NCBI RefSeq assembly: GCF_016881005.1
Contig: NZ_JACOPV010000010.1
Location: forward strand, 186,001-250,000
Direction of reading: 5' to 3'
Length of the DNA: 64,000 bases
From: Pseudomonas arcuscaelestis
GTDB taxonomy: Bacteria > Pseudomonadota > Gammaproteobacteria > Pseudomonadales > Pseudomonadaceae
The translations under genes were made by a program, and so were the position numbers. Shown here one piece after another: positions 1 through 8,602 of this stretch (the first letter of the stretch is position 1; each line of letters begins with the position of its first letter). The notes beneath the pieces were generated by a model, which saw only the letters and a program-made list of their open reading frames with translations, searched no databases and was not told where the DNA came from.

Positions 1-2073
1 GCTTTACTCTCCCCCTCTTCCCTTGGTGTGCTCGGGTTGTTCGTTGCAATAAATCCGGCACTGGAGGCTGCGCCTCTGGAACTGGGTCAGGTGCTGATCG
101 AAGGCCGGCAGCAGAACGAATTGGATGCAGCCCAAGAGCGCTTGCGCCAAGTACCAGGCGCAACGAACCTGGTGGACATGCAACAAGTAGAGCAAGGTCG
201 GGTCGCTAGCAACGAGGACGTCCTTGCCTATCAACCGGGCGTGTTTGCCCAGTCGGCTGGCAACGATGGCGTCAAACTGTCGATTCGCGGATCGGGCATC
301 AACCGCGCGCCGGGCAGCCATGGCTCGGGCGTCTACGTGATGTTCGACGGTTTGCCGTTGACCGGCCCCGGCGGTACCCCTTATGAATTGTTCGAGCCGC
401 TCTGGTTGAGCCGTGCTGAAGTACTGCGTGGCGCCAACGGCTTCGACCGCGGAGCCCTGGCCCTGGGCGGCGCCATCGACTACGTCACCCACACTGGCCA
501 TGATGCGGCGCCGTTGCAGGTGCGTTACGAAATCGGCAGCCGTGGCTATGCCAAGCGCCAAATAAGTTCGGGTCAGGTGCTGGGTGATCTGGATTATTAC
601 GTAGCCCTGACCGACTCCGAGTACGATGGTTATCAGCAACATAGCAGCGGCAGCAGCAAGGGTATCGCCGCCAATGTCGGTTATCGCTTCAACCCTAACC
701 TGGAGACCCGCTTCTACTTGCGTTACCGGGAAACCGAGAATGACTTGGCCGGGCGCCTCACCAAGGAGCAGATCAAGCACGATCCGCGAGCCGCCAACCC
801 ACTCTACCTGAGCCGTGATGCCAGCCGTCCACAGCCGGGGAGTACTTGGCTGGGAAACAAGACCACGTTTTTCCTCGATGAAGATTCACGCCTGGAAACC
901 GGACTGGTCTACCACGACTATCCAATGGACCTGCGGGAGGGGCCCAACCGGTTGAAAGTGGCCTATTCCGACGTCAGTGGGACCTTGAATTACGTGCGTC
1001 GCGACAACCTGTTCGACCACGAAAGCAAAACCACCCTTGGTTGGCGCACCACCAAACACCTGCCTAACAGCGGTGCCTCCGAGTTCGTCCGTGTGCCAGG
1101 CACTCAAGCCGTCGGCACCCGCACCCGCGATTTCAGCTACCAAGGCTCTGACAGCGTCGTGCATGCCGGCAACGAGCTGGAGCTGGCCCCCGACTTGTGG
1201 CTGACCAGCGGTCTGGCGATGATTTATACCCGACGCGAAAGTGCGGTGACTTACCCGCAAGAGGGTGGAAAAGTAAGCAAGCATGACTGGGATTACGCGC
1301 CGCGCCTGGGCCTGCGCTATGACCTGAGCCCAAGTTTGCAGCTATTCGGCAACATCAGTCGCTCGGTTGAGCCACCTCACCCATGGGCGTTGATCTGGAG
1401 TTCACCGCGGGTCAATGGCCTGCAAACTCAGCCCATCGAAATGCATAACCAGACTGCGACTACGCTGGAGCTTGGTGCCCGAGGCGACTCAGATTTCGGT
1501 CGCTGGGACCTGACTTGGTACTACTCGAACGTACGGCACGAACTGCTTGCGGTCGAGATCGTACCCGGCCTGCCCGCAGCCGAGTTCAACGCCAGCCCCA
1601 CGGTCCACCAAGGTGTCGAAGCAGGCCTCGACAGCCTGCTCTGGGAGCGCGGCGGGGTTGGTAAACTCTCTCTGCGCCAGGCTTATACCTTCAGCGACTT
1701 CCATTACCGCGACGACGACGTTTTCGGCGATAACCGCCTGCCCGGCATCCCGATGCACTATTACCAGGCCGAGATGCGTTTCGATTTGCCGAGCGGGTTG
1801 TACGCCGGGATCAATACTCAGATGGCTTCCAAGGTTCAGGTCGATTACGCCAACAGCTACCCAACTGATGCCTACGCCCTGCTCGGCGCAACCCTGGGTT
1901 ACAACTCACCCAAGCAGGACTGGCAGACCTGGCTCGACCTGCGCAACCTGACCAACAAGCGTTATGCCGCCACGGTCACTCCTGGCTATAACGACAATGG
2001 CAAGGACACTCCCCATTCGACGCCTGGCGAAGGCTTTGGCGTCTATGCCGGCGTGTCTTACAGCTTCCGTTAA
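1..2073 (+). CDS. TonB-dependent outer-membrane receptor (5' truncated by window)
   Basis: Outer-membrane active-transport receptor, probably for a ferric chelate. The frame is open from the first base, and the residues before APLELGQV look like the end of a signal peptide, so the true start lies upstream. An internal GTG at 28 is an unlikely start. After the signal comes a TonB-box-like stretch (GQVLIEGRQ), a plug domain with the RGSGINRAPGSHG and GVYVMFDG segments, then a long beta-barrel ending in aromatic YSFR, the usual C-terminal outer-membrane signature. About 690 residues are visible. No N-terminal signalling (STN) domain precedes the plug, so it is probably a pure transporter. The ligand cannot be read from the sequence. 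It converges on the next gene and the two TAA stops overlap in one TTAA. Confidence 0.88.
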   Translation, partial: ALLSPSSLGVLGLFVAINPALEAAPLELGQVLIEGRQQNELDAAQERLRQVPGATNLVDMQQVEQGRVASNEDVLAYQPGVFAQSAGNDGVKLSIRGSGINRAPGSHGSGVYVMFDGLPLTGPGGTPYELFEPLWLSRAEVLRGANGFDRGALALGGAIDYVTHTGHDAAPLQVRYEIGSRGYAKRQISSGQVLGDLDYYVALTDSEYDGYQQHSSGSSKGIAANVGYRFNPNLETRFYLRYRETENDLAGRLTKEQIKHDPRAANPLYLSRDASRPQPGSTWLGNKTTFFLDEDSRLETGLVYHDYPMDLREGPNRLKVAYSDVSGTLNYVRRDNLFDHESKTTLGWRTTKHLPNSGASEFVRVPGTQAVGTRTRDFSYQGSDSVVHAGNELELAPDLWLTSGLAMIYTRRESAVTYPQEGGKVSKHDWDYAPRLGLRYDLSPSLQLFGNISRSVEPPHPWALIWSSPRVNGLQTQPIEMHNQTATTLELGARGDSDFGRWDLTWYYSNVRHELLAVEIVPGLPAAEFNASPTVHQGVEAGLDSLLWERGGVGKLSLRQAYTFSDFHYRDDDVFGDNRLPGIPMHYYQAEMRFDLPSGLYAGINTQMASKVQVDYANSYPTDAYALLGATLGYNSPKQDWQTWLDLRNLTNKRYAATVTPGYNDNGKDTPHSTPGEGFGVYAGVSYSFR

Positions 2074-3134
2074 TTGGGCAGTTGCACCTGGGGCTTGGTC
2101 GAGACAAAGATCCCCCAACTGGACATGAACAGCGCGGCGATCAACGGGCCGATGACAAAGCCGTTGAGCCCGAATACCGCCAGCCCTCCGAGAGTGGAAA
2201 CGAGGATCAGGTAATCGGGCATTTTGGTGTCCTTGCCCACCAGCATTGGCCGCAGCAGGTTGTCGACCAGACCAATCACAAATATGCCAAACGCCGCCAG
2301 CACCGCCCCCTGCCATATCGCGCCGGTGGCCACGAAGTAGATCGCCACGGGCGCCCAGACGATCCCTGCGCCGACGGCCGGAAGTAGCGACAGGAAAGCC
2401 ATCAGCACTCCCCAGACCAACGCGCTGGGGATGTCCAGGATCCAGAAAATGATTCCGCCAAGGGCGCCTTGGGTCACCGCCACCAGCAGATTGCCTTTGA
2501 CCGTGGCCCGTACCACCCGGTTGAACTTGAGTTGCAGACGGCGCTTTTGCTGATCGGCCAAAGGTACTGCGGTGCGTATTTTGCGTACCAACTCAGCGCC
2601 GTCACGCAAGAAGAAGAACAGCAAATAGAGCATCACGCCAAAGCTGACCAGAAATTCGAATGTACCCTGGCCAAAGTTGAACGCCTGAGAAGCGAAGAAC
2701 TGACTGCCCTGTAAAGCACTACTGGCGATCTTGTCGCGCAAGCCGTTCAGGTCCCCCATGCCCATTCGCTCCAGACCGCTTTGAGCGAATCCCGGAAGGA
2801 TATCCTTGAAGCGTTCAATGTAGCCGGCCAGGTCCAATTGACCCGTCTCGATGGTCTTGTACAGCGCAGCTCCTTCCTGCACCAGCAACATGCTAATGAT
2901 GATCACCGGGAGAATGGCGATGACCAGGCAGATCAGCAACGTCAGGCCTGCGGCCAAGTTGCGTCGCCAGTCCAGGCGTGCCAGCAAGCGCCGCTGAAGC
3001 GGAGCGAAAACGATGCCGAGGATCACTGCCCAGAACACCGCACCGTAGTAAGGTAGCAGGATCCAGATGAAGGCAATGGTAACCAGGGCCAATAGCATGT
3101 GCAGGGCCCTGTGCTGCAGGTTGGTTTCGTTCAT
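2070..3134 (-). CDS. AI-2E/PerM family membrane transporter
   Basis: Polytopic inner-membrane protein of the AI-2E exporter/PerM (UPF0118) family, 354 residues. Hydrophobic segments near residues 10-50 (LVTIAFIWILLPYYGAVFWA), 60-85, about 150-170 and several towards the C-terminus fit the family's usual 7-8 helices, with the family motif LPAVGAGIVWAPVAIYF in the second half. The frame is open 69 bases further upstream, but ATG at 3134 has GGAG seven bases before it and starts directly before MNETNLQHRA. Substrates in the family range from autoinducer-2 to ions, and nothing here decides between them. The stop overlaps that of the convergent receptor gene. Confidence 0.88.
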   Translation of the reverse strand: MNETNLQHRALHMLLALVTIAFIWILLPYYGAVFWAVILGIVFAPLQRRLLARLDWRRNLAAGLTLLICLVIAILPVIIISMLLVQEGAALYKTIETGQLDLAGYIERFKDILPGFAQSGLERMGMGDLNGLRDKIASSALQGSQFFASQAFNFGQGTFEFLVSFGVMLYLLFFFLRDGAELVRKIRTAVPLADQQKRRLQLKFNRVVRATVKGNLLVAVTQGALGGIIFWILDIPSALVWGVLMAFLSLLPAVGAGIVWAPVAIYFVATGAIWQGAVLAAFGIFVIGLVDNLLRPMLVGKDTKMPDYLILVSTLGGLAVFGLNGFVIGPLIAALFMSSWGIFVSTKPQVQLPN

Positions 3135-3190
3135 ATGCGCTCCGTTGCCACTCACAACGTTAGTGCATGGTGTTGCGGCAAAAGTGCCGT

Positions 3191-3622
3191 TCACACAGAA
3201 CAATTAACCTCTTCATTGGTATGTGTGCCTGCCAGGATCTGCTCCTGCCCCGCGTGCCAGTTATTCGTGGTTTGCCCCGTTTTCACTTCACTTTCCCAGA
3301 AGAAGTTCGCCTTTAGCTCGATGTGCACGTGGCCCTCCTTTATCCTGCTGGCTGCCCCGGCAGGGTTGCCGCTGGTAGGTATTTGCCAGGCTCGCTGGTC
3401 AGCCGAGGTACTCCAGGTGATGGGGCTGCGCAACCGCAGATTGGCAAACGTAAAAGTGCAGTCGATGGCGTCCGTCAGCGATTGCGCCTTCCAGTTCCAG
3501 CGGTACGTGCTATCCACCTCCCGCCCTTCGTTCAATGCGTACTGAGTACGAAACCCCGGACGTGAATCGACAGGTTTTGCCACTGCGATGGACCAAGGCC
3601 CATGTGAGAGAATCAAAGTCAT
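3191..3622 (-). CDS. hypothetical protein, 143 aa
   Basis: I do not recognise this protein. ATG at 3622 is preceded by AAGGA at good spacing, which supports it over the overlapping plus-strand frame 3099-3545. It lies in line with the ANR-like gene just upstream (10 bases from that gene's stop at 3632), so the two may be co-transcribed. The product has no signal peptide or membrane helix and is rich in Trp, Thr and Asn (YRWNWKAQ, ITWSTSADQ, TGQTTNNWHAG). That composition suggests a compact beta-rich soluble fold, which is inference only. Two cysteines (DCTF and the C-terminal NCSV) do not form an obvious metal motif. Confidence 0.6.
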   Translation of the reverse strand: MTLILSHGPWSIAVAKPVDSRPGFRTQYALNEGREVDSTYRWNWKAQSLTDAIDCTFTFANLRLRSPITWSTSADQRAWQIPTSGNPAGAASRIKEGHVHIELKANFFWESEVKTGQTTNNWHAGQEQILAGTHTNEEVNCSV

Positions 3623-3631
3623 TGATATTCC

Positions 3632-4378
3632 TTAACGCAGGCTGCAAGCCGACATTGATCCATCGGCCAGAAGAAAGAGCTGTTCAGGTTCGAGAATGTG
3701 CACATCCTTGCCTTCGACCTTGATCAGGCCATTTTGCTGGAGGCGAGTGAACACGCGAGACACGGTCTCTCCGGCGAGGCCCAGGTAGTTGCCGATTTCA
3801 TTGCGCGAAATGCTCAAGTGCAAACGGTTGGCCGCGTAGCCAAGGGTGCGAAAACGGGCCGCCAGATTAACCAGCAATGTCACCACTCGCGCATCGGCGG
3901 CCTTTTTGGAAAGCAGGCGCGTCATTTGCTGTGTATCGCGGATTTCGCGGCTCATCGCCCGCATCAGGTGGCGGCGCAGTTGCGGTAGCCGAGTCAACAT
4001 GTGGTCGAGTGGTCCGAAAGGAAGTTCGCAAACGTAGGTTTCCTCAAGCGCCTGGACTGAAACCAGATAGGCTTGTGCGTCGACACCAGACAGACCGATC
4101 AGCTCTCCGGGCAAATGGACACCGACAATTTTCTCCTCGCCGGTTTCACTCAGACTGATGGACTTCAACGCGCCTGAGCGAATCGTGTAGATCGAGTTGA
4201 AGCTGTCTCCCTGGCGAAACAGAAAGTCGTCTTTTTTCAATGGTCGACCATGCCTGACCAGATCATCCAAAGTGTCGACTTCTTCGTGGCTCACAGAGCC
4301 TGCCAGGCATAACGACGCTAGGCTGCAGGTCTTGCAACTGGCCTGGCGATGAGCATGCAAGCGAACGGCTTCAGACAT
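3632..4378 (-). CDS. ANR/FNR-type oxygen-sensing CRP-family regulator
   Basis: Cytoplasmic transcription factor of the FNR class, 248 residues. The four cysteines that bind the oxygen-labile 4Fe-4S cluster are all present (C15, C18, C24 and C117), each exactly five positions before the E. coli FNR ligands (20, 23, 29, 122). The cyclic-nucleotide-type beta-roll spans about 35-120, a dimer helix follows (MSREIRDTQQM), and the recognition helix carries the FNR triad E204, S207, R208 (GETVSRVF). It should therefore be active under low oxygen and bind TTGAT-N4-ATCAA sites. The sequence differs enough from the main Pseudomonas ANR, as I recall it, that it is probably a paralogue; P. putida is known to carry several. 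A perfect target site lies between it and divergent trhP. Confidence 0.93.
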   Translation of the reverse strand: MSEAVRLHAHRQASCKTCSLASLCLAGSVSHEEVDTLDDLVRHGRPLKKDDFLFRQGDSFNSIYTIRSGALKSISLSETGEEKIVGVHLPGELIGLSGVDAQAYLVSVQALEETYVCELPFGPLDHMLTRLPQLRRHLMRAMSREIRDTQQMTRLLSKKAADARVVTLLVNLAARFRTLGYAANRLHLSISRNEIGNYLGLAGETVSRVFTRLQQNGLIKVEGKDVHILEPEQLFLLADGSMSACSLR

Positions 4379-4462
4379 TTATTGCCCCCAATGAGATCAC
4401 ACACGTTGTGCGCTACATAATTGTCCCGCGGGCCGATTTCAAATCCTTCTCAAGAATCTTTA

Positions 4463-4474
4463 TTTGATATCAAA
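4463..4474. promoter_or_regulatory. palindrome TTTGATATCAAA upstream of the ANR-like gene
   Basis: A perfect 12-base palindrome 85 bases before the start of the FNR-type gene. It contains both ANR half-sites, TTGAT and ATCAA, but fused without the normal four-base spacer, so canonical binding is doubtful. A further TTGAT half-site follows at about 4479. It may be a degenerate autoregulatory site or part of an AT-rich promoter. Confidence 0.25.
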
Positions 4475-4626
4475 CCATTGATTTCATTGAGTTATTAATA
4501 CGAAGTCATTGCATGTGGCCGGGTTATATAAGCACCGTTATATGGCCGAATCAGACGCTGTCCTTTGCCGACGGATTGTGCCCGACGACACCACTGATCC
4601 AGCCCTGCACAGCACCCGGAGTGCCC

Positions 4627-4640
4627 TTGATGCAGATCAA
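4627..4640. promoter_or_regulatory. perfect ANR/FNR box upstream of trhP
   Basis: TTGATGCAGATCAA matches the FNR/ANR consensus TTGAT-N4-ATCAA at every defined base. Its centre is at 4633.5, about 60 bases before the trhP ATG. A class II FNR promoter (site centred at -41.5) would start transcription near 4675, leaving a leader of about 19 bases. The site is about 250 bases from the divergent regulator gene. The rest of the 315-base gap (4379-4693) is AT-rich near 4440-4500 and shows no gene. Confidence 0.8.
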
Positions 4641-4693
4641 TGTCTGGACATGGCGTTGCCGTTAGCATTCCCGCCTTTTGCCGCGATCCGACC

Positions 4694-6013
4694 ATGACCC
4701 TGCCCGCCAAACCTGAATTGCTCGCCCCTGCCGGCACCCTGAAGAACATGCGTTACGCCTTCGCCTATGGCGCCGACGCGGTCTATGCAGGTCAACCGCG
4801 CTACAGCCTGCGAGTGCGCAACAACGAGTTCGACCACGCTAACCTGGCCTTGGGTATCAAAGAAGCTCAGGCCCAGGGCAAACGTTTCTATGTAGTGGTC
4901 AACATTGCGCCTCACAACGCCAAGCTCAAGACCTTCCTCAAAGACCTCGCGCCGGTCATCGAGATGGCCCCGGATGCACTGATCATGTCGGACCCTGGCC
5001 TGATCATGCTGGTGCGCCAGCACTTCCCGCAGATACCGATTCACTTGTCGGTGCAAGCCAATACCGTGAACTGGGCCAGCGTCGAATTCTGGCGCAGCCA
5101 GGGGCTTACACGGGTGATTCTTTCGCGTGAACTGTCGCTGGAGGAAATCGAGGAGATTCGTCAGCAAGTGCCGACGATGGAGCTGGAGGTTTTCGTCCAT
5201 GGCGCGCTTTGCATGGCCTACTCTGGCCGCTGTTTGTTATCGGGCTACCTCAACCGCCGCGATGCCAACCAGGGCAGTTGCACCAACGCCTGCCGTTGGA
5301 AATACAGCGCCACGCCGGCCACCGAGGATGCCAGCGGCGATATCGTTCGCGAAGTGCAACCGACCCTGGGTGTCGGTGCACCGACCGAGCAGGTCTTCCT
5401 GCTTCAAGAAAGCAATCGCCCAGACGAGGACATGCCCGCCTTCGAGGACGAGCACGGCACCTACATCATGAATGCCAAGGACCTGCGCGCGGTACAACAC
5501 ATCGAACGGCTCACCCGCATGGGTGTGCACTCGCTGAAAATCGAAGGCCGGACCAAGTCGCACTTCTATTGCGCCCGCACCACCCAAGCTTATCGCCAGG
5601 CGATCGATGATGCCGTGGAAGGTCGGGAGTTTGACCGCAGCTTAATGCTCAACCTTGAGTCATTGGCCCAGCGCGGTTACACCGAAGGTTTTCTGCGCCG
5701 CCACGTGCATGATGAGTATCAGAACTACCAGCGTGGCAACTCTGTTTCCGACCGCCAGCAGTTTGTTGGAGAACTGACCGGCGAGCGCGTCGAGGGCTTG
5801 GCAGAAGTGCGGGTCAAGAACCGCTTTGCCCTGGGTGATCACTTGGAATTGATGACACCGCGGGGCAACTATCACTTCGACCTCCATCAACTGCGCAACC
5901 GCCAGGGCGCAGCGATCGATGTGGCACCAGGTGATGGACACACGGTCTACCTGCCGATTCCCGAACAGGTCGAGCTGGAGTTTGGGTTGCTGTTGCGCGA
6001 ATTGGTGCAGTAA
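4694..6013 (+). CDS. trhP: TrhP (YegQ), prephenate-dependent tRNA hydroxylation protein
   Basis: Peptidase U32 family protein, 439 residues, nearly superimposable on E. coli YegQ/TrhP along its length (PELLAPAGTLKNMRYAFAYG, SVQANTVNWA, VHGALCMAYSGRC). TrhP helps make 5-hydroxyuridine at position 34 of certain tRNAs, using a prephenate-dependent route that does not need O2; the parallel enzyme TrhO is O2-dependent. Cysteines at 173, 180, 196 and 200 and a later one in SHFYCART are candidates for the iron-sulfur site described for this family. ATG 4694 is chosen because homologues begin MxxPELL; an in-frame ATG at 4640 would overlap the end of the ANR box. A strong hairpin at 6030-6055 follows. 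Confidence 0.92.
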   Translation: MTLPAKPELLAPAGTLKNMRYAFAYGADAVYAGQPRYSLRVRNNEFDHANLALGIKEAQAQGKRFYVVVNIAPHNAKLKTFLKDLAPVIEMAPDALIMSDPGLIMLVRQHFPQIPIHLSVQANTVNWASVEFWRSQGLTRVILSRELSLEEIEEIRQQVPTMELEVFVHGALCMAYSGRCLLSGYLNRRDANQGSCTNACRWKYSATPATEDASGDIVREVQPTLGVGAPTEQVFLLQESNRPDEDMPAFEDEHGTYIMNAKDLRAVQHIERLTRMGVHSLKIEGRTKSHFYCARTTQAYRQAIDDAVEGREFDRSLMLNLESLAQRGYTEGFLRRHVHDEYQNYQRGNSVSDRQQFVGELTGERVEGLAEVRVKNRFALGDHLELMTPRGNYHFDLHQLRNRQGAAIDVAPGDGHTVYLPIPEQVELEFGLLLRELVQ

Positions 6014-6029
6014 CTGCCGCACTGCCATC

Positions 6030-6055
6030 GCTGGGCGCGCTTCCACGCGCCCAGC
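6030..6055. terminator. hairpin between convergent trhP and pvdQ
   Basis: GCTGGGCGCG and CGCGCCCAGC pair perfectly over ten bases around a six-base loop. It lies between two converging stop codons and could end transcription from both sides. There is no long T tract on the trhP side. Confidence 0.6.
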
Positions 6056-6069
6056 AGTCGGAACTTCAA

Positions 6070-8391
6070 TCAAGGCGCCTTTTTTGCCAGCGCCGCAGGC
6101 TCAACCTCCCTGATTACCTGCAAGCGATACTGCGGGTCGGCCTTGATCTGCGCCTCGGTGAAGGGCAGCACATGCCATTGCTTGGCCGAGAAGGCGCGAG
6201 TCTGGTCACTGGCGTGTGCAGAGCCTGCTTCACTGGACTCGGAAAACGCCAGCACACCCAATGCCTGCGGGCCTTTCGCGTCAAAGGTCACCAGTTGCAA
6301 GTAACTGGTGCCACTGACCACCAGGCGCTTGCCCGGCGCTGTCGGCACACTCTGGATTGCGTTGTACACCCCCAAGCTTGCCGGCCCACCATGGATCGGC
6401 GTGCCATCAGCGGCTTGCTGGATCTGTCCCCAACGCGCATCGGCAGCAAGGCCGGCACGCTCCACCTCCGCCAGCGACGCGAGCGCCGCATCGTTCAACG
6501 CGCGTGCCACGTCGGCACGCTCGACAGCCAAGCCACGCGGAGTGTGCTGGGGGTCAGCTGGATCGAATGTCACGCGCCAGAAGTCTGGATGCTCGAGCAA
6601 GCTCTGCAGAATATTCTGAAAGTGCACCAGACCCATGCCACTGTCCAGATCAGCACGCAGGTTCCAGGCTTTCAGGCTGCTGCACAGTGCCGCCAATTGC
6701 GACGCTGGCGGTTGCGCTCCACACCACTGCAACATATCCGACAGCACCAATTCGGCCAGATAGACCTGGTTGTCCATCACCATTTGTTGCAGATCAGCGC
6801 CGGTCAGCTTGTCGTCCCGACTCAATCGCTGCAATGCATAGCGAGTGCGCGGCCCCAGGGGCTGGTCTTCGCGACTGATCAACGGTGAGTAACCACGCAA
6901 GGGCTGCGCCGGGTTGACCATCCAGGCCGAATCATTGGAGTGCTGGATAAAGTCGTTGCGGCTCAGGCTTGGCTGAAGCTGCGCAGGAAAGATACCCGCC
7001 TGTGCTGCACGCGCATCAACCTTCCAATTACAGACACTGCGCGAGCCATCGAGCACAATCATGCCCTGCCCGGCAGCCGGGTCACTGCACTGCGTCAGCA
7101 ACGCAGCATCGACAAAGGGCACCACCGATTGATTCAGATACAAGGTCTGCCCTTTGGCATCCACAGCCAAGGTGTTGACCCATGGAATACCCTGCAGGTG
7201 CTGAACCGAGTCCTGCAGCGCCTTCAGGCTTTGTGCCTGGTTCATGCTGTACCACTGCTGCAGAACCCGGGTATTTTCCAGGTTCGCATCGCGCAGGCTG
7301 AACGCATGTTGCTTGTTCCAATCCAGCCGGCCAGGCCATTGCACGACCGGGCCAAACACCGAACTGTAGACATCTCGGTTGACCGCAGTGAGCTTGCCGT
7401 CCTCGCCCTTGACCATCACCGTCAGACGCTGACGACTCAGGGGTAAGGACTTGCCATCAAGCATGTAACGGGTGGCATCCTTGGGATCGAGTTCGAGTCG
7501 ATACAGGGTGAAATGGCTGGAGGTGTCCACCGTATGGGTCCAGGCAAGGTGGCGGTTAAAGCCGATGTTGATCAACGGTAACCCGGGTAATGCAGCGCCC
7601 ATGACGTCTAGTTTGCCCGGCACAGTGAGTTGCATCTGATAAAAACGCATACCACCGGCCCAGGGGAAATGCGGGTTGGCGAGCAACATGCCGCGCCCAT
7701 TGGCAGAGCGCTCGCTGCCCACGGCCACCGCATTGCTACCTCGCTCAAGGGCAAAATTATCCTGACGCGCCTGAGCAACGCCCATGTCCAGGTTCGTACC
7801 CAACTGCCCCACTACACCGGGTGGTGTCGCGCCAGCCAAGGCCTCGGCGAACTGGCCGACGCCGCCTTCAACCAACAGGCGTCGGGTCAACTTGACCAGA
7901 TCGAGGGAGGTGATCGGGCGCAACCATTGCGCCTGCATGCATTGCGCACCTTGTCCCTTGACGAGCAGCTCGGCCAGTGCACGGTTGTATCCCTTGGCAT
8001 AACCCTCAAGCAAGGCACGCACCTCCCTCGATTGCGCCTGCCAGAAGCCGAATACCGCAGAGGGGGTATTGAGCCAGTTGAAAAACAGATCGCTGCCCAG
8101 GTTCTTGCCCTGCTCGAAGGTTACCTGGTCGGGGCCAAAGAAGCGTGAGCGCTCACCGTTGACGGTGATCACCTCGTTAGCTAGCAGGCACAGATTGTCT
8201 TGCGCATACGCGTAGCCAATTCCGTACCCCAGCCCCTGTTCATCGTGCGCCAGGATGTGCGGCACCCCAAAGCTGGTACGGCGTATTTCGGCGCTGGCAT
8301 CACCTGCGGCGACCCGAGCTTGGGAGGTAAAGCTGAAGCCGACGAGCAGCCCGGCCAGACAGACGCGTGCCAAGGGACGAGGGTTGATCAC
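6070..8391 (-). CDS. pvdQ: PvdQ, periplasmic acyl-homoserine-lactone/pyoverdine acylase
   Basis: Ntn-hydrolase of the penicillin acylase family, 773 residues (P. aeruginosa PvdQ has 762). PvdQ removes the fatty-acid chain from the pyoverdine precursor in the periplasm and also cleaves long-chain acyl-homoserine lactones. A signal peptide covers about residues 1-26. The precursor should self-cleave before the catalytic serine S219 in ERGSNAVAVGSERS; the beta chain carries LANPHFPW, TWTHTVDTSSHFTLYRL-like (here LAWTHTVDTSSHF), NSNDSAW and GVYNAIQSV, all typical of PvdQ. GTG at 8391 is taken as the start because GGAG lies six bases upstream and the signal peptide begins there; the frame itself runs on to 8442. 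Its neighbour is the Fur-like gene, as in P. aeruginosa PA2385/PA2384. Confidence 0.93.
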   Translation of the reverse strand: MINPRPLARVCLAGLLVGFSFTSQARVAAGDASAEIRRTSFGVPHILAHDEQGLGYGIGYAYAQDNLCLLANEVITVNGERSRFFGPDQVTFEQGKNLGSDLFFNWLNTPSAVFGFWQAQSREVRALLEGYAKGYNRALAELLVKGQGAQCMQAQWLRPITSLDLVKLTRRLLVEGGVGQFAEALAGATPPGVVGQLGTNLDMGVAQARQDNFALERGSNAVAVGSERSANGRGMLLANPHFPWAGGMRFYQMQLTVPGKLDVMGAALPGLPLINIGFNRHLAWTHTVDTSSHFTLYRLELDPKDATRYMLDGKSLPLSRQRLTVMVKGEDGKLTAVNRDVYSSVFGPVVQWPGRLDWNKQHAFSLRDANLENTRVLQQWYSMNQAQSLKALQDSVQHLQGIPWVNTLAVDAKGQTLYLNQSVVPFVDAALLTQCSDPAAGQGMIVLDGSRSVCNWKVDARAAQAGIFPAQLQPSLSRNDFIQHSNDSAWMVNPAQPLRGYSPLISREDQPLGPRTRYALQRLSRDDKLTGADLQQMVMDNQVYLAELVLSDMLQWCGAQPPASQLAALCSSLKAWNLRADLDSGMGLVHFQNILQSLLEHPDFWRVTFDPADPQHTPRGLAVERADVARALNDAALASLAEVERAGLAADARWGQIQQAADGTPIHGGPASLGVYNAIQSVPTAPGKRLVVSGTSYLQLVTFDAKGPQALGVLAFSESSEAGSAHASDQTRAFSAKQWHVLPFTEAQIKADPQYRLQVIREVEPAALAKKAP

Positions 8392-8433
8392 GAATACTCC
8401 TTCACAGATCACAACGCGAATGATCCTGATTGA

Positions 8434-8456
8434 ACGAAGCACGGCGAAAAAATTTA
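8434..8456 (-). promoter_or_regulatory. possible iron-starvation-sigma (PvdS-type) promoter of pvdQ
   Basis: On the minus strand TAAAT is followed after 15 bases by CGT, 42 bases before the pvdQ GTG. The PvdS consensus is TAAAT-N16/17-CGT, so the spacing is one base short. pvdQ is PvdS-controlled in P. aeruginosa, which makes the position plausible. Confidence 0.35.
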
Positions 8457-8602
8457 CGGAAATTGCGCTTGCGAAACGTCTTTACCAAAGCGACTCAAGA
8501 TTTTTTTTCGACAGGTACTGCAGTTTTGCGCCGCTCATTCGTCTTATAGGTGTAAGCATCACAAAAACGGTATCTGAACTGGCCATGAAAAGGAGCGTTC
8601 AC

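Noticed and set aside
4..780. 258-codon minus-strand frame under the first receptor gene
   Set aside because: It runs antisense to a clear TonB-dependent receptor and its translation shows no domain; it is a shadow of GC-rich codon use.
3099..3545. plus-strand frame of 148 codons over the unknown gene at 3191-3622
   Set aside because: The minus-strand frame has a much better ribosome site and protein-like composition, and fits the neighbouring transcription unit.
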